From assembly GCA_032433765.1 (NCBI GenBank), contig JAVIAB010000101.1, forward strand, positions 64,120,592 through 64,184,591: 64,000 bases of DNA, written 5' to 3'. A program made the translations under genes and the position numbers. Of this stretch, positions 23,393-33,863 are shown one piece after another; positions within the stretch are counted from its first letter, which is position 1; every line of letters begins with the position of its first letter. The stretch comes from Megaustenia siamemsis. Its lineage: Eukaryota > Mollusca > Gastropoda > Stylommatophora > Ariophantidae. The notes beneath the pieces are model-generated. The model searched no databases and was not told where the DNA came from. It was given only the letters and a program-made list of their open reading frames with translations.

Positions 23393-24445
23393 GTCAGTGG
23401 TATGGTGTGCTAGACACCCCACAGTATGATGACAGCTTTACAAGGAAGGAACACAACACAATACTGACGTTTCGGCCTGTGGCCTTCTTCAGAATACAGA
23501 GACAACGACCACAAACGGTGAAGCGCAATTATCTATAACTACATGTTAGATGATGAAGTGGAGGGCTAGGAAAGTAGGATGTAGAATTAAGAAAGGAGAG
23601 AGAAATTAATACTACATGATGATGATGATGAGGAGAGGTAGGATGGGCGTCAAGATATATCAAATGGAAAACGAGAAAGAGAAAAAGAAAATGTATCATA
23701 AAATGAATCATAACATGTACTTAGCTTCGAACAGCGAGTAGGTCCTCCGTGCTGAAACAAGCCAGAATGACTAGGAGCGTTTGGAATGTGTTAGGAAAAT
23801 AACACGTGATTGAGATAGGCGAGTGGAAAGACGAGTGGCGGAGAAACAGAGCAGGGCTGGGGAAGAAGGAAGATAAGCGAAGCTGCCAAACTACTGGGAA
23901 ACGATGGTTAGAGGCCACGGACCAAAGGCCCGGATGCCATAAATCACTCGAACAATGCAAGTGAGAGAAGCCGCGAGAGGCTAAAAGAAAGAGTGAATGA
24001 AAAAACCAAGTAGTGAATTGGGAGATGGGTGAGAGGGATAGCCTCCACATAATGGAAGGCCTAGAACTGGAAGAGTAGAAAGGTGGGTCAACGAGTGCGG
24101 TGAGTGAGTACCGGAGGGAGCGATGAGGAGAGGAAGAATTAAAAAACCGGTATAAGTAGGTAGGGAAAAGGGCGGTAGAGTCATAGAGGGGTGGTCCGGA
24201 GGAAGTGAGTCACATGAGAGGTAGGGAAGTATAGAGGAGGAGGAATAGAGAGAAGGGATGAGAAGCAGGTATGTGGGAAGTGGAGGGCAGGCGGTAGGTC
24301 AGAAGTGAATAGACAGATAGGAAGTCTGGAAGAAGTGGTGTAGTAGGGAATGGTGCGCATGTGGTATGAACCAGATGAGGTAAAGAAGTAGGGAAATGAT
24401 AGAACAAAGGGGGATGATGAGGGTCCTAGGAGAGGAATGCAAGTG
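23393..24445 (-). repeat. Left inverted pseudo-LTR of the Penelope-like element
   Basis: Reverse complement of 27,022-28,086 with modest divergence. For example GTCAGTGGTATGGTGTGCTA (23,393) pairs with the right end at ~28,083, and the CCTAGGACCCTCATCATCCC box lies at both inner ends. The strand is very C/T-rich read in the minus direction. Minus-strand frames of 60-109 codons here are low-complexity translations, not genes. Confidence 0.9.
23466..23492 (-). ncRNA. Hammerhead ribozyme motif, left arm
   Basis: On the minus strand the hammerhead core is complete: CTGAAGA, a stem II of AGGCC/GGCC with an ACA loop, GAAAC and GTC. This is the same 27 bases as in the right arm. Hammerhead motifs in pseudo-LTRs are established for Penelope-like elements. 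Stem III would be only two base pairs with no loop, so activity would probably need a dimer. Confidence 0.75.
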
Positions 24446-24542
24446 GGCATCAGGATAAGGGGGATACTGAAATATAGAGGAGTAGTGACTACAGGTGAAT
24501 TGAGAGAAAAATGGGGCGAGTTAGAAGTGGAACAGCAGAGAG

Positions 24543-25571
24543 GTGGTGGGAGGGACGAGGAACAATTTAAAAACTAGATTTACCTGTCATCTGAATTTCT
24601 TGAACAACTGCCTCCATTGCAAAATTCTCCCGTGTATGTTCCGATCTCACTTCTCACCTCAGCCCCACCTCTCTAACTATCTTCGTCGCCAACTGCAGCA
24701 GCTTGAACTCCGGCATGGCTTGAGACGTGTTCGTCTCGTCACTTCTAGCCACTTTCGTCTTATATCACACCTTAACACCCGCCAACAAAACCTCATATCC
24801 CAACTCCATCTACTCACCTCTAACCTTCCTGGCACTCTTCGCTTCATCCGCCATACTATCCACCACCACTACCGATCTATGTATGACTTTCTGTCCTCTC
24901 AGCACAAACGTAATCTCTTGAACCTCCGTCCTCCTCCTCCCTCATCTCCTCCTCTCCCGAATGCCTCGGACTCTAGCTCCACTGTCGTCTGTGTTCCCCC
25001 TGATTTGCCCCTTTCCGACCACGAGCGCTCTCTTCTCAGCAAGGGTCCTAAGTTTGTCCCTCTTCGCCCCTCGAGTGACTCTTTCTCCCTCTTGCAGGAC
25101 ATACATGATTATCACAGACGACTACGACTCAAACTCTATCACTTTATTCATCCGAACTCTTCCTCTCTACCTCCTCCTACAGTCGAATTTGCCCGCTTCT
25201 CCTCCCGTAAATCTGACTAGACGCCCTCCTCTGGCGAATCACAGGCGTTGGACCAGTTCATTAACAGTACCTACCGGGAGATTAAGCACTTCGTCCCCAT
25301 AGGCTTCGTCGCTCTAATCTTTGTAGTGAAGAGTACCAAGCCCTCCAGAATCTTCGCCGACGTGATGATATTGTTATCAAACAGGCTGACAAGGGTGGCT
25401 CTGTGGTTGTATGGAGGAAAGAGCTTTACATCCGTGAAGGTGATAAACAATTATCCGACTCGACTTTCTACCTCTTTACCCGACGATACTACTGCCTCTA
25501 ACAACGCCATGTTGCGTCGTACGATCCTCCATTTTATTCAGGATTGACTACTTCCCTCTAGCTCCTCCCGC
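24543..25571 (+). pseudogene. Penelope-like element N-terminal domain, frame broken
   Basis: An open frame of 225 codons (24,543-25,220) holds basic, His/Arg/Leu-rich sequence with RRQLQQLELRHGLRRVR and an LSDHERSLLSKGPKFVPLRP block (~25,010-25,070). That block is a characteristic segment upstream of RT in Penelope-like proteins. A TAG stop at 25,218 and frame changes between 25,220 and 25,571 separate it from the RT frame. This region should carry the continuation that includes a DKGGSVV-like block, seen here in another frame at ~25,390-25,415. Confidence 0.8.
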
Positions 25572-27488
25572 ATGATCCTTCCCGATCACTGCTTGGGCAG
25601 ACCTTCTTTTTATATGCTGCCCAAAATACATAAACCTGACTCTCCTGGGCGACCTATTGTCTCTTCCATCTCATGTCCTACGGTTCTCATTTCTGACTTC
25701 CTCGACATTGTCTTTCAACCCCTAGTCCTGGGGCTCCCTTCTTATGTCAAAGATACTAACTACTCCCTTAATATTTTTTCCTCTATCACCCTCCTCCCTG
25801 ATCGTCACTACTACCTCTTCGTTATGGATGTCTGCTCCCTGTATATTCCTATTCCCCACTCCGACGGCCTTCGGACTCTTCACTTTTTCCTGTACCATAG
25901 GATCCAACCTTCTATTGACACTGGCGGCCTCCTCCGTCTAGCGGAATTAGTCTTGAACCTCAACTCTTTCGAGTTCAATGGCAATTTCATCACCAAAATT
26001 AGCGGTGTGGCGATGGGCACTAAAATGGGGCCTAGCTATGCTTGTCTCTTCATGGGTTGCCTTGAACACCAAATCATCCAAACCTACCAGGGCCCTATTC
26101 CCCTTATGTATCGTAGGTACATCGATGACTGCATTGGTTTGTCTGACCTTCCTGAGGATGATATCTCCCGTTTCATCGAATATGTCGGACATTTCCACGC
26201 CTCTATCCACATCACCTTCCACATCTCAACCTCCTCCGTATCTTTCCTGGACATCCTAGTCTCCTTGGGCACCTCTCATCTTCGCACCTCGGTCTTCTAC
26301 AAGGCCACAGACTCCCACAGTTTCCTCCGCTGTGACTTCTCTCACCCGGAATCCTGCAAGAACTCTCTTTTATATTCTCAGCTTCTCAGACTTCGTCGAC
26401 TTTGCCAAGACGATGAAGATGTCCTTCACAATGTCCACCTTATGCTTAACTTTTTCCGCCGACGCCTCTATCCAGAATCAGCTCTCCTTCCCGCCCTGCG
26501 TCGAGTTCTCCACACTTCTCGTCAATCTGCTCTCACCCCCTCCGCTCATCCCCCCTCGGACAGGTTGGTGCTCGCCCTTACCTATCACCCTCACCACTAC
26601 GCTGTGATTAGGACCATCCACCGCTACCTCCCTATTCTTCGATCTGACCCTACTACTCGTCTGCTCTTCCCCGACCCGATATTAGTAGTCTTTAGACGCG
26701 ACCGGAATCTCCGAGACCTTCTTGTCAGGAGCCGTCTTCCTGCCGCCCTCTTTAGCCATCGTGGTATCATCGGCTGCAACCGCAGAGTATGTAAAACTTG
26801 TGACCACGTTATCCAGACCGACACTGTTCTCTTCCCTAACGGTCCGTTCGAGATCAGAGAGGGATTCACTTGCACATCGCGGAACATCATTTATGCCATC
26901 ATCTGTAAGCGATGCAAGCTAACCTACATCGGTCAGTCTGGTAGAAGGATCGGCAAAAGGTGCCGTGAACACTTGAATGACATCACCCGAGAAGCGGACA
27001 CTCATGTAGCTGTGCACTTTCATTTCTCTCCTAGGACCCTCATCATCCCCCTTTGTTCTGTCATTTCCCTACTTCTTTACCTCATTTGGTTCATACCTCT
27101 TGCGCACCATTCCCCTATTACTCCACTTCTTCCAGACTTCCTATCTGTCTATTCACTTCTGACCTACCGCCTCTCCTCCTATCCACTTCCTACATACCTG
27201 CTACTCATTCCTCCTCTCTATTCCTCCTACTCGTCTATATTTCCCTACATCTCGAGTGACTTACTTCCTCCGGACCACCCCTCTATCACTCTACCGCCCA
27301 TCTCCCTACCTACTAATACCGGTTTTCTTATTCTTCCTCTCCTCATTTCTACCTCCGGTACTTACTCCTTGCACTCGTTGACCCACCTTTCTACTCTTCC
27401 AGTTCGAGGCCTTCCATTCTGTAGAGGCTATCTCTCTCACCCATCTCTCAGTTCACTACTTGGTCCTTTCAATCACTCTTTCTTTTAG
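25572..27488 (+). CDS. Penelope-like reverse transcriptase plus GIY-YIG endonuclease (638 codons open)
   Basis: Role: TE replication, in which RT copies the element RNA and the endonuclease nicks target DNA. RT motifs in order: FYMLPKIHKP..PGRP (aa 13-28), DVCSLY (86-91), GVAMGTKMGPSYACLFMG (~142-160), catalytic YIDD (183-186), FLDILVSL (~220) and FYKATDSHSFLR followed by SQLLRLRRLCQDDEDV. A Cys cluster, CNRRVCKTC, precedes the GIY-YIG core CKRCKLTYIGQSG (YIG at aa 452-454) with the downstream GKRCREHL helix. The ~150 residues after HVAVHFHF are low-complexity and coincide with the right arm, so the true protein end is probably near 27,020. One oddity is LYIPIPH where relatives usually have LYTNIPH. 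The reading frame lacks the N-terminal domain because of upstream breaks. Confidence 0.9.
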   Translation: MILPDHCLGRPSFYMLPKIHKPDSPGRPIVSSISCPTVLISDFLDIVFQPLVLGLPSYVKDTNYSLNIFSSITLLPDRHYYLFVMDVCSLYIPIPHSDGLRTLHFFLYHRIQPSIDTGGLLRLAELVLNLNSFEFNGNFITKISGVAMGTKMGPSYACLFMGCLEHQIIQTYQGPIPLMYRRYIDDCIGLSDLPEDDISRFIEYVGHFHASIHITFHISTSSVSFLDILVSLGTSHLRTSVFYKATDSHSFLRCDFSHPESCKNSLLYSQLLRLRRLCQDDEDVLHNVHLMLNFFRRRLYPESALLPALRRVLHTSRQSALTPSAHPPSDRLVLALTYHPHHYAVIRTIHRYLPILRSDPTTRLLFPDPILVVFRRDRNLRDLLVRSRLPAALFSHRGIIGCNRRVCKTCDHVIQTDTVLFPNGPFEIREGFTCTSRNIIYAIICKRCKLTYIGQSGRRIGKRCREHLNDITREADTHVAVHFHFSPRTLIIPLCSVISLLLYLIWFIPLAHHSPITPLLPDFLSVYSLLTYRLSSYPLPTYLLLIPPLYSSYSSIFPYISSDLLPPDHPSITLPPISLPTNTGFLILPLLISTSGTYSLHSLTHLSTLPVRGLPFCRGYLSHPSLSSLLGPFNHSFF

Positions 27489-28086
27489 CCTCTCGCGGCC
27501 TTTCTCACTTGCATTGTTCGAATGATTTATGGCATCCGGGCCTTTGGTCCGTGGCCTCTAACCATCGTTTCCCAGTAGTTTGGCAGCTTCTCTTATCTTC
27601 CTTCATCCCCACCCTGCTCTGTTTCTCCGCCACTCGTCATTCCACTCGCCTATCTCAATCACGTGTTATTTTCCTAACACATTCCAAACGCTCCTAGTCA
27701 TTCTGGCTTGTTTCAGCACGGAGGACTTACTCGCTGTTCGAAGCTAAGTACATGTTATGATTCATTTTATGATACATTGTTTTCTTTTTCTCTTTCTCGT
27801 TTTCCATTTGATATATCTTGACGCCCATCCTACCTCTCCTCATCCTCCTCATCATCATCATGTAGTATTAATTTCTCTCTCCTTTCTTATTTCTACATCC
27901 TACTTTCCTAGCCCTCCACTTTATCATCTAACATGTAGTTATAGATAATTGTGCTTCCCCGTTTGTGATCTTTGACCCTGTATTCTGAAGAAGGCCACAG
28001 GCCGAAACGTCAGTATTGTGTTGTGTTCCTTCCTTGTAAAGCTGTCATCATACTTTGGAGTGTTTAGCACACCATACCACTGGCTC
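27022..28086 (+). repeat. Right pseudo-LTR of the Penelope-like element
   Basis: C/T-rich, starting immediately after the GIY-YIG coding end and ending at the 13-bp target duplication. It is the inverted partner of 23,393-24,445. Its last 100 bp contain the hammerhead motif and GTAAAGCTGTCATCATACTT. Confidence 0.9.
27985..28011 (+). ncRNA. Hammerhead ribozyme motif, right arm
   Basis: CTGAAGA / AGGCC-ACA-GGCC / GAAAC / GTC in order, followed by AGTAT. Upstream GTATT (27,980-27,984) can pair with AGTAT (28,012-28,016) as stem I, with two G-U pairs. All conserved core positions are present. Stem III is two base pairs without a loop, as reported for small hammerheads that work as dimers. Confidence 0.8.
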
Positions 28087-28099
28087 TAAGTTTTATGTC

Positions 28100-28725
28100 T
28101 ATTGGCTTTCCATTCAATTTCACTAATAGGACTCTGTCTGATATTGGGTAAAAGCCTTTCACTGTTCTTGCACTTTCTGCATCCAAAATGATACCTACTT
28201 TTCTTATGGTACCTCCAGAATATATTATTCTATGTTTATCAGAATATATCTCCCCTGAACAGTGTATCTCATTTCGCAAAGTCCCAGTAATTGTAAACCC
28301 ATTCTTTTCATTTCTAGTATGGTATTTTCTAGTTTACCCTTCTGCATGAGTGTTCTCACATACCAAGTACCAATCTTTAGAGTTTGTTTAATATTTATTT
28401 TGCTAACTGTAGCTTGATGACGATCGGGTATCACCTGTAGCACATGATATCACCTACAGAACGAGGGATTTCCATGGGACCCTCCTTAACGTTGCTGTCG
28501 TTATATCTAATGTTGTGGCGATTCATGATTATACAAAGAAATTACGACGGTAGTTTTCTGTTGCCTTCCGTCGGTTTGTTTACGGTTGACTCAACGAGCC
28601 TTTGACTAAAAAGTCTCACCCACAAGGCAGTGAGGTTGTTTTAATTCAGGGTACCCTCCCTTAGCCTTTTACTCTCCCGAGCTTACCTGCAAGGCAGCAG
28701 GGCAGTCACAGGTTGTACAGTTTAC
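28100..28725 (-). pseudogene. LINE-C copy 1b: 5' leader and endonuclease N-terminus
   Basis: Minus-strand frame with KIGTWYVRTLMQKGKLENT (~28,370), LLGLCEMRY (~28,300), the IIYSGG region (~28,220) and VLLVKLNGKPIDIKL up to the Penelope-like insertion. WYVRT replaces the usual WNVRT of APE endonucleases. Upstream is a ~210-bp leader (28,515-28,725) found again at 59,695-59,906. The 5' end is near 28,725 (CAGGTTGTACAGTTTAC), matching the end at 59,906 that is defined by a target duplication. Confidence 0.85.
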
Positions 28726-28739
28726 TGCATACAGTAGCA

Positions 28740-29600
28740 GGTAAAATTTCCCGACCTGACAGGAACAATATTACATAGTGAACAATATTACAACATAAAA
28801 GAATACATAAGAGCTACATGGGTGTCACCAGATCATAGAACGATAAATCAAATTGATCACATATGTATTAATAATACGTTTTTTATTCAGAGTCATCATT
28901 ACAGGATGTAAAAGTAAATATAGGGGGCAGATGCATCTTCAGATCGTCATCTTCTGATAGTCAAACTTAAACTTAAACTAAAAAGATATACTACAGCGAA
29001 TAAGTGCAGAAAGTATTTCAATTTAGGGTTTCTTAAAGAACAAGGAATTAAATATAAATTCGCAATTACAATATTAAAACAAATACCAAGTCCTCCAACA
29101 ACTAGAACATACAATCAATATTGAAGATCATTGGAAAGAGGTAAATGTTATATGGAAAGAGGCATGCGAAACAACGCTGGGGAAAAAGAGAACACCAGCA
29201 TAAGGCATGGATGACAGCAGAGACACAGGATACAATTAAAGAAAGAAAGAACAGGAAAGCAGACATAAAAAAAGCGAAAAGTGAAGTAAGAAAAACAAAA
29301 CAGAGGAAGCTTACAAAGAGCTGAAAAAGAAGTAAAAAGATGCATTAAAAAGGATGAGAGACAATATATAGATGGACCAGCATAAGAAGCAGAGATGCAG
29401 CAAAAAAGGAAATATTAAAGAACTGTACAAAATCACAAAGAAATTACAAACAGACCAATGCCTTTATTAAAGATAAGAAAGGAAATCTGCTTAGTAATAT
29501 ACAAGAACAATGGGAGAGATGGAAAGAGCACTTTGAAGAACTTTTGAACAGACCCGTCTCAAACAATCCTCCAGATATACTAACAGCAGAAGATGATATA
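28740..29600 (+). pseudogene. LINE-A copy 4: endonuclease end to RT start
   Basis: It starts after a ~30-bp S1-like scrap (GCAGGTAAAATTTCCCGACC). It contains the IHKSYMGVTRS-like end of the endonuclease (~28,800), the KLKLK/RYTTTN region (~28,970), a linker and the RT N-terminus (RWKEHFEELLNRP at ~29,520). All frames are short because of many stops. It breaks off at ~29,600 (GCAGAAGATGATA), joined directly to the LINE-B 3' tail with no target duplication, so a deletion removed the intervening S1 and LINE-A. Confidence 0.75.
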
Positions 29601-31628
29601 TCGAGTTATTGATTTATTTGCGGGTCATCATCATTGCACTCCGAACATGTCCAAAGGTGCTCAGATCCCTTCTTCAGCAAGTCCCGCAGTGTCCAGCGAC
29701 TGAGGACTCCAGTTCTATGTTGGTTGATAAGTCTTCTTTCACGGCCACTAAGTTCTAAGAAGAAGTGACGCGGATCTGTGTTTGTCGAAGTCATGTGCTC
29801 TTCCCACATCTCGGAGTGCATTGATGATGTCCGATCGATCAATTGGTTGCAGTTCCTCAACGAAAGGCAGCTAGCCAACCTGTCTGCTCTCCCCGTACTC
29901 CCGCAGGACCAGGGACATAGACAATGGTGACCTTACGTATTTTTTACTTCTGCAATGACTCTACGCTTGCACGCGTAGAGGGCCCGCCTCCACTTTTTTT
30001 ATCATGTTCATCGAATCACTCAGTATACATGCGTGGGTGTAGTCTTGTGACACTAACCTTTTGAATGCCGTGGTCACTGCCATCGAGTCCATTGTCATGC
30101 TACTCGTAGTCAGGACGTATGCTCCACTGTCTTACTTGACTATTCTGCCTGCCGAGAGTGTTGTAAATGCCCATGCACTTCTTTGGTGTCGTCTTACAGA
30201 TTCGTCTGTATAGATGACCGCATCTTTCTCATCGATGTTATCGCAGATGAGACCGTTGACCTCAGCATTAACCACGACAGGGTTCTGCTCCCTATTTTTC
30301 ATGTGTGACAATATACGAGAAAGTCCCTTGAATGACGAAGGCACCGGTATCCACTCCAACCAACGCTGATATTGGTAAGCCCACATACCTGTTTGATGAC
30401 ATCTTCTGCTCGGCCCACCCATGATTTGCCTCTTTTTAGCCTGGCATCTTTCTCTGTGTTGAGCACGTGTTGCAATGGATGCTCTGTATCTGTACTAATC
30501 TTCAGGTATGCTCGTGCTCTCCAGATCTTAATTCTGTCATCCATGGTTGGAAAGTCAAGAAGACACCTCATTGCTGCACAGGGAGTGTCCCTCGTACATC
30601 CCAGGATAATGCGCATTGCTTCATTTTGTATTTTCTCCAGCCTATTATTTTGAGTCGTAGTGGCAGTAAGAATTACCAGGGCATACTTGATTGGTGCGAC
30701 GACTAATCCCTGGAACAGATGAGCAAGTAGCCTCTGCTCGATGTTGGCAGCTGCCATGACCTTCAAGGCGGCTAATCCTTTGCGGGATTTTGTTATCACG
30801 TGGTCGGCATGGTCCCGAAAACACAGGCTGCGATCAAACTTAACTCCGAGGTATGTCATCAACTTGTCCCTGGTCACCTCATCAGCTCCCATTCGTACTA
30901 CCGCTGTGGTGGTATTAACGATATGATTGTTAACGGAGAACCATGAAACTGATGCTTTATTAGGATTAACCAAGACACATGAAACCCCACACCAGGAAGA
31001 AATGCGATCGAGGTTCGTCTTGCATTGTGGAGGCGATTCCCTGTCTGTCTCTTCCCTGTCGATATACCAGAATATCATCAGCAAAAGTCATAGTCCTTCC
31101 CCTCCAATCCAGCTGTTGTTCCGTGATCGTTATTGTGTACACGTTAAATAGAACTGGTGACAATGGTGAGCCTTGTGGCAGCCCTGGGCAAATGGATGTT
31201 GGCTCGGACGACCAACTTCCACATCTGAGTATCACCTTCCTCTGAAACAGTGCAGCGACGATCCATTTAATGAGGAAGGAGTGCACCGACAGTTTGAGGA
31301 GCATATGCATTAGATATTCAAATGTTACCCTGTTGTATGCATACTCCAGATCTATAGCAGCAGCACATGTCTCATCTCGTCTGTGGAAGCCTTCGAAGAC
31401 ATCATAGGCAAAGACTGCCGCATTGAGCCTGTCTCTTATTTATATATATAACCTCTGAGTGTGGGTGGGAATACGCGTTTCTGTTCAAGGTGACAGGTGA
31501 GGAAACGGTCAACTATTTTCTCCAGCAGCTTGCCCACAGTGTTCTGCATTGTGATGATTCTGTAGGCACTGATCTGAGAAGGGTCCTTGTTTGGCATCGG
31601 TAGCGGTAGTAAGTAGATGTGTAGCCAC
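29601..31628 (-). pseudogene. LINE-B copy 2: RT plus RNase H
   Basis: Same element as copy 1. A 261-codon frame (30,299-31,084) covers RT palm end and thumb. Upstream palm with GLPQGSPLSPVLFN and TFADD lies at ~31,080-31,200. RNase H YTDESVRRHQ at ~30,190-30,220 has E where the other copies have G after the catalytic D. The right flank retains the duplication half TATTACATTATT (31,629-31,640); the left half is gone with the flanking S1. Several small deletions occur in the RNase H part (~29,760). Confidence 0.85.
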
Positions 31629-32281
31629 TATTACATTATTATAAATGTGAAGCTCAATGAAACGAAGAACTAAATGCTTGGAAATTCTCAAATAGTGAAC
31701 GATACGAGTTTTATTTGAAAATAGACAGCAAGCTACATATAGTGAATGCATTTACTTTGTGTGTTGTATGGCAAGTACACGTTTGTAGAATGATAATTTG
31801 AATGACTGAAACTATAATGCTGAAGAGTGGTATTAGGAAATATTTTTTCTTAACTAATTGAGCTCTATTTGACATTAATTTTAGCTTCCACCTGTTGATG
31901 TAAGTCATGCACTATTAAAATGATTTAAATGTGAACAAAAATGTTCATCATATAAGTGCATAGTTTAATACTTGTGTTAAATACATAGTTTTTTTAATGA
32001 TCATGTCTAGATGATAGGAGGTCAGATCAATATATAACACAATATAAAACAACATTTGATGTTAGGGAGAGTTAAGCAAGTACTTTTGTGTGATAATTAA
32101 TTTGCGATGATGTGATAAAATATGTAGAAAGGAAACTCTGGAAAAAACCAAGCGATCTCGTTTAGTGATATAAATGAAGAAAGATAAATACAGACACTAT
32201 CAATTGTGTTTCTCAATTTCTCACATGCGAGTATCAAATGCCTCAAACGGGATGTTAATCTACAAATACTAGCATTTGAAT
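31629..32281 (+). repeat. S2 part of S repeat, truncated at its right end
   Basis: Standard S2 boxes up to CTACAAATACTAGCATTTGAAT, then a direct switch into LINE-A RT (CTGGAGAGACTAAATGGCGCC). The same S2/LINE-A junction occurs at ~47,671 and ~52,341, so it is an inherited deletion junction. No gene is seen. Confidence 0.85.
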
Positions 32282-33345
32282 TTCTGGAGAGACTAAATGG
32301 CGCCATAGAGTAACATTTGAGAGATGAACAAGCAGGTTTTAGGAAGAACAAACCATGTGCTGATCAAATAACTAATCTGCGTATAATCGTTCAACAAAAT
32401 TTAATACTACAGTTCCCACTTTATATTTGATTCATAGAAAATGCATTACGAAAAAGCAGTTGATAGTTTAGACAGACGAATGTTTTGGAAGTTACCGAAT
32501 CATTAAAGAATCCCCATAAAGTGTATTGACCTGATAAAAACAATGAATGAAGGAATGAAATGTGGTGTGTTATATGAGGGGCAGCTTACAGAAGCATTTG
32601 AAATAAGAACAGGGGTAAAGCAGGGATAATTTCTGTCTCCATTTCTCTTTCCACTGACCACAAATTGGATTATGAAAATAACTCAAAACAACAGAAATGG
32701 AATCAAGTGGTCACTGACCAAGCAACTTGATGATTTAGACTTTGCTGATGAAATAACTCTCATATCACACAGCCATAAACATATATATGATAAAACAAAC
32801 ATACTTGATGGAAGATCACAACAGCTAAGATTGAAAATTATTTGAGATAAGACCAACATTATGAGAATTAGTGCAGTTGGCAATAACAAAAAATATTTTT
32901 GAGAAATACCACAACTAGACGTACAATCTCATATGTATCTAGATAGTAATATTGGTAAAGAGGAAGAACAGAAAATGATACCAAAATAAGGATATCAAAA
33001 ACAAGATAAGTTTTCGTTGCACTGTGAAATATATAGAATTCCAAAGAAAATATGTTGAATACCGAAATAAAAATTGTCAACTCCGATGTTAAGTCAGTCC
33101 TATTATATGGCTGTGAAACATGAAGACAGCAATATTGACACTCATGAAGATACAGACTTTCATTGGATGTTTACGCAGAATAAAAGAATGGAAATGGAAG
33201 GACAAAAACACTTACATAGAATTATGGAAATGTAGCAGTCAAATACTAGTGGAAAAAGAGATGCAGAAGACGATGGCTCTGGATAGGACACACACTGCAT
33301 AAGGTTACTGAGAGTATTACACAACATGCCCTTATTTCCCAGGGG
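32282..33345 (+). pseudogene. LINE-A copy 5: RT middle and C-terminus
   Basis: Begins in RT at the LERLNGAIE-like segment. Palm coding is followed by DDLDFADE (~32,735), where the second catalytic Asp of FADD is replaced by Glu. Later come LKIIXDKTN, YMYLDSN, LLYGCET and a degraded C-terminus. Stops are frequent. It ends at ~33,345 (TTTCCCAGGGGAAGCT) and is joined to an upstream endonuclease piece of another LINE-A copy, with the S segment between them deleted. Confidence 0.75.
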
Positions 33346-33863
33346 AAGCTCTAGTGCCAAGACTAATGAGAGCAACATTTAAAACAACAACAAAAAACAA
33401 GATAAAATTATCCATGCTATGCCTCAGCCAATGAAAAGGATGATTTAGTTAAAGATGAATTATATAAACAGTTACAATTTCAGAAGGATGTAGCGACGAA
33501 CCAAGGATTTTATAATCTAGATGGGAGATCTAAATGCTAAAGTAGGATCAGACAACATAGGCTTCGAAGAGATTATGGGAAAACATGGACTAGGAGAATT
33601 AACGGGAATGGAAATATATTTGTGAATTTCTGTGTCCTTAATCAAGTGAGCTTAAGAGGAACAATATTCCAACATAAAAGAATACATAAGAACTACATGG
33701 GTGTCACCAGATCATAGAACGGAAAATCAAATGAATGACATATGTATTAATAATATGTTTAAATCATAGAAACATGATTTAAAAGTAAAGAGAAGGACAG
33801 ATGTATTATCAGATCATCATCTTCTGATAGCCAAACTTAAACTTAAACTACAAAGATATCATC
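33346..33863 (+). pseudogene. LINE-A copy 6a: endonuclease segment
   Basis: Endonuclease coding from the PGLMRATFKTT-like segment, through a GDLNAKVGSDN-like stretch (~33,530; MGDLNAKV is readable over 33,522-33,545) and IFQHKRIHKNYMGV (~33,670), to the KLKLKLQR end. LINE-C is inserted at ~33,863. About 300 bp of LINE-A present elsewhere are missing between here and 38,114, so the insertion came with a target deletion or a later deletion. Confidence 0.75.

Larger units (their letters stand above)
23345..28086 (+). mobile_element. Penelope-like element, 4.74 kb, inserted in LINE-C
   Basis: The 13-bp TAAGTTTTATGTC occurs at 23,332-23,344 and 28,087-28,099, and the LINE-C endonuclease frame reads through the empty site (IDIKL into IQVYA). 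This proves insertion. The element has an extra 48 bp at its left end, a ~1.05-kb left arm, a coding region, and a ~1.06-kb right arm that is the inverted complement of the left arm. Inverted pseudo-LTRs, a variable short left extension and a GIY-YIG endonuclease are established traits of Penelope-like elements. Confidence 0.93.

Noticed and set aside
23529..24450. Several minus-strand frames of 60-109 codons rich in Ser/Pro/Leu/Phe
   Set aside because: They are translations of the C/T-rich left inverted arm of the Penelope-like element. The right arm gives the same peptides from the plus strand after the endonuclease domain.
24543..25220. Independent host gene of 225 codons before the Penelope-like RT
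   Set aside because: The LSDHERSLLSKGPKFVP block and position match the N-terminal domain of Penelope-like proteins, so it is the broken front of the same ORF.
28515..28725. Independent SINE (same ~210 bp at 59,695-59,906)
   Set aside because: In both places it directly precedes LINE-C sequence on the minus strand, so it is better read as the LINE-C 5' leader.
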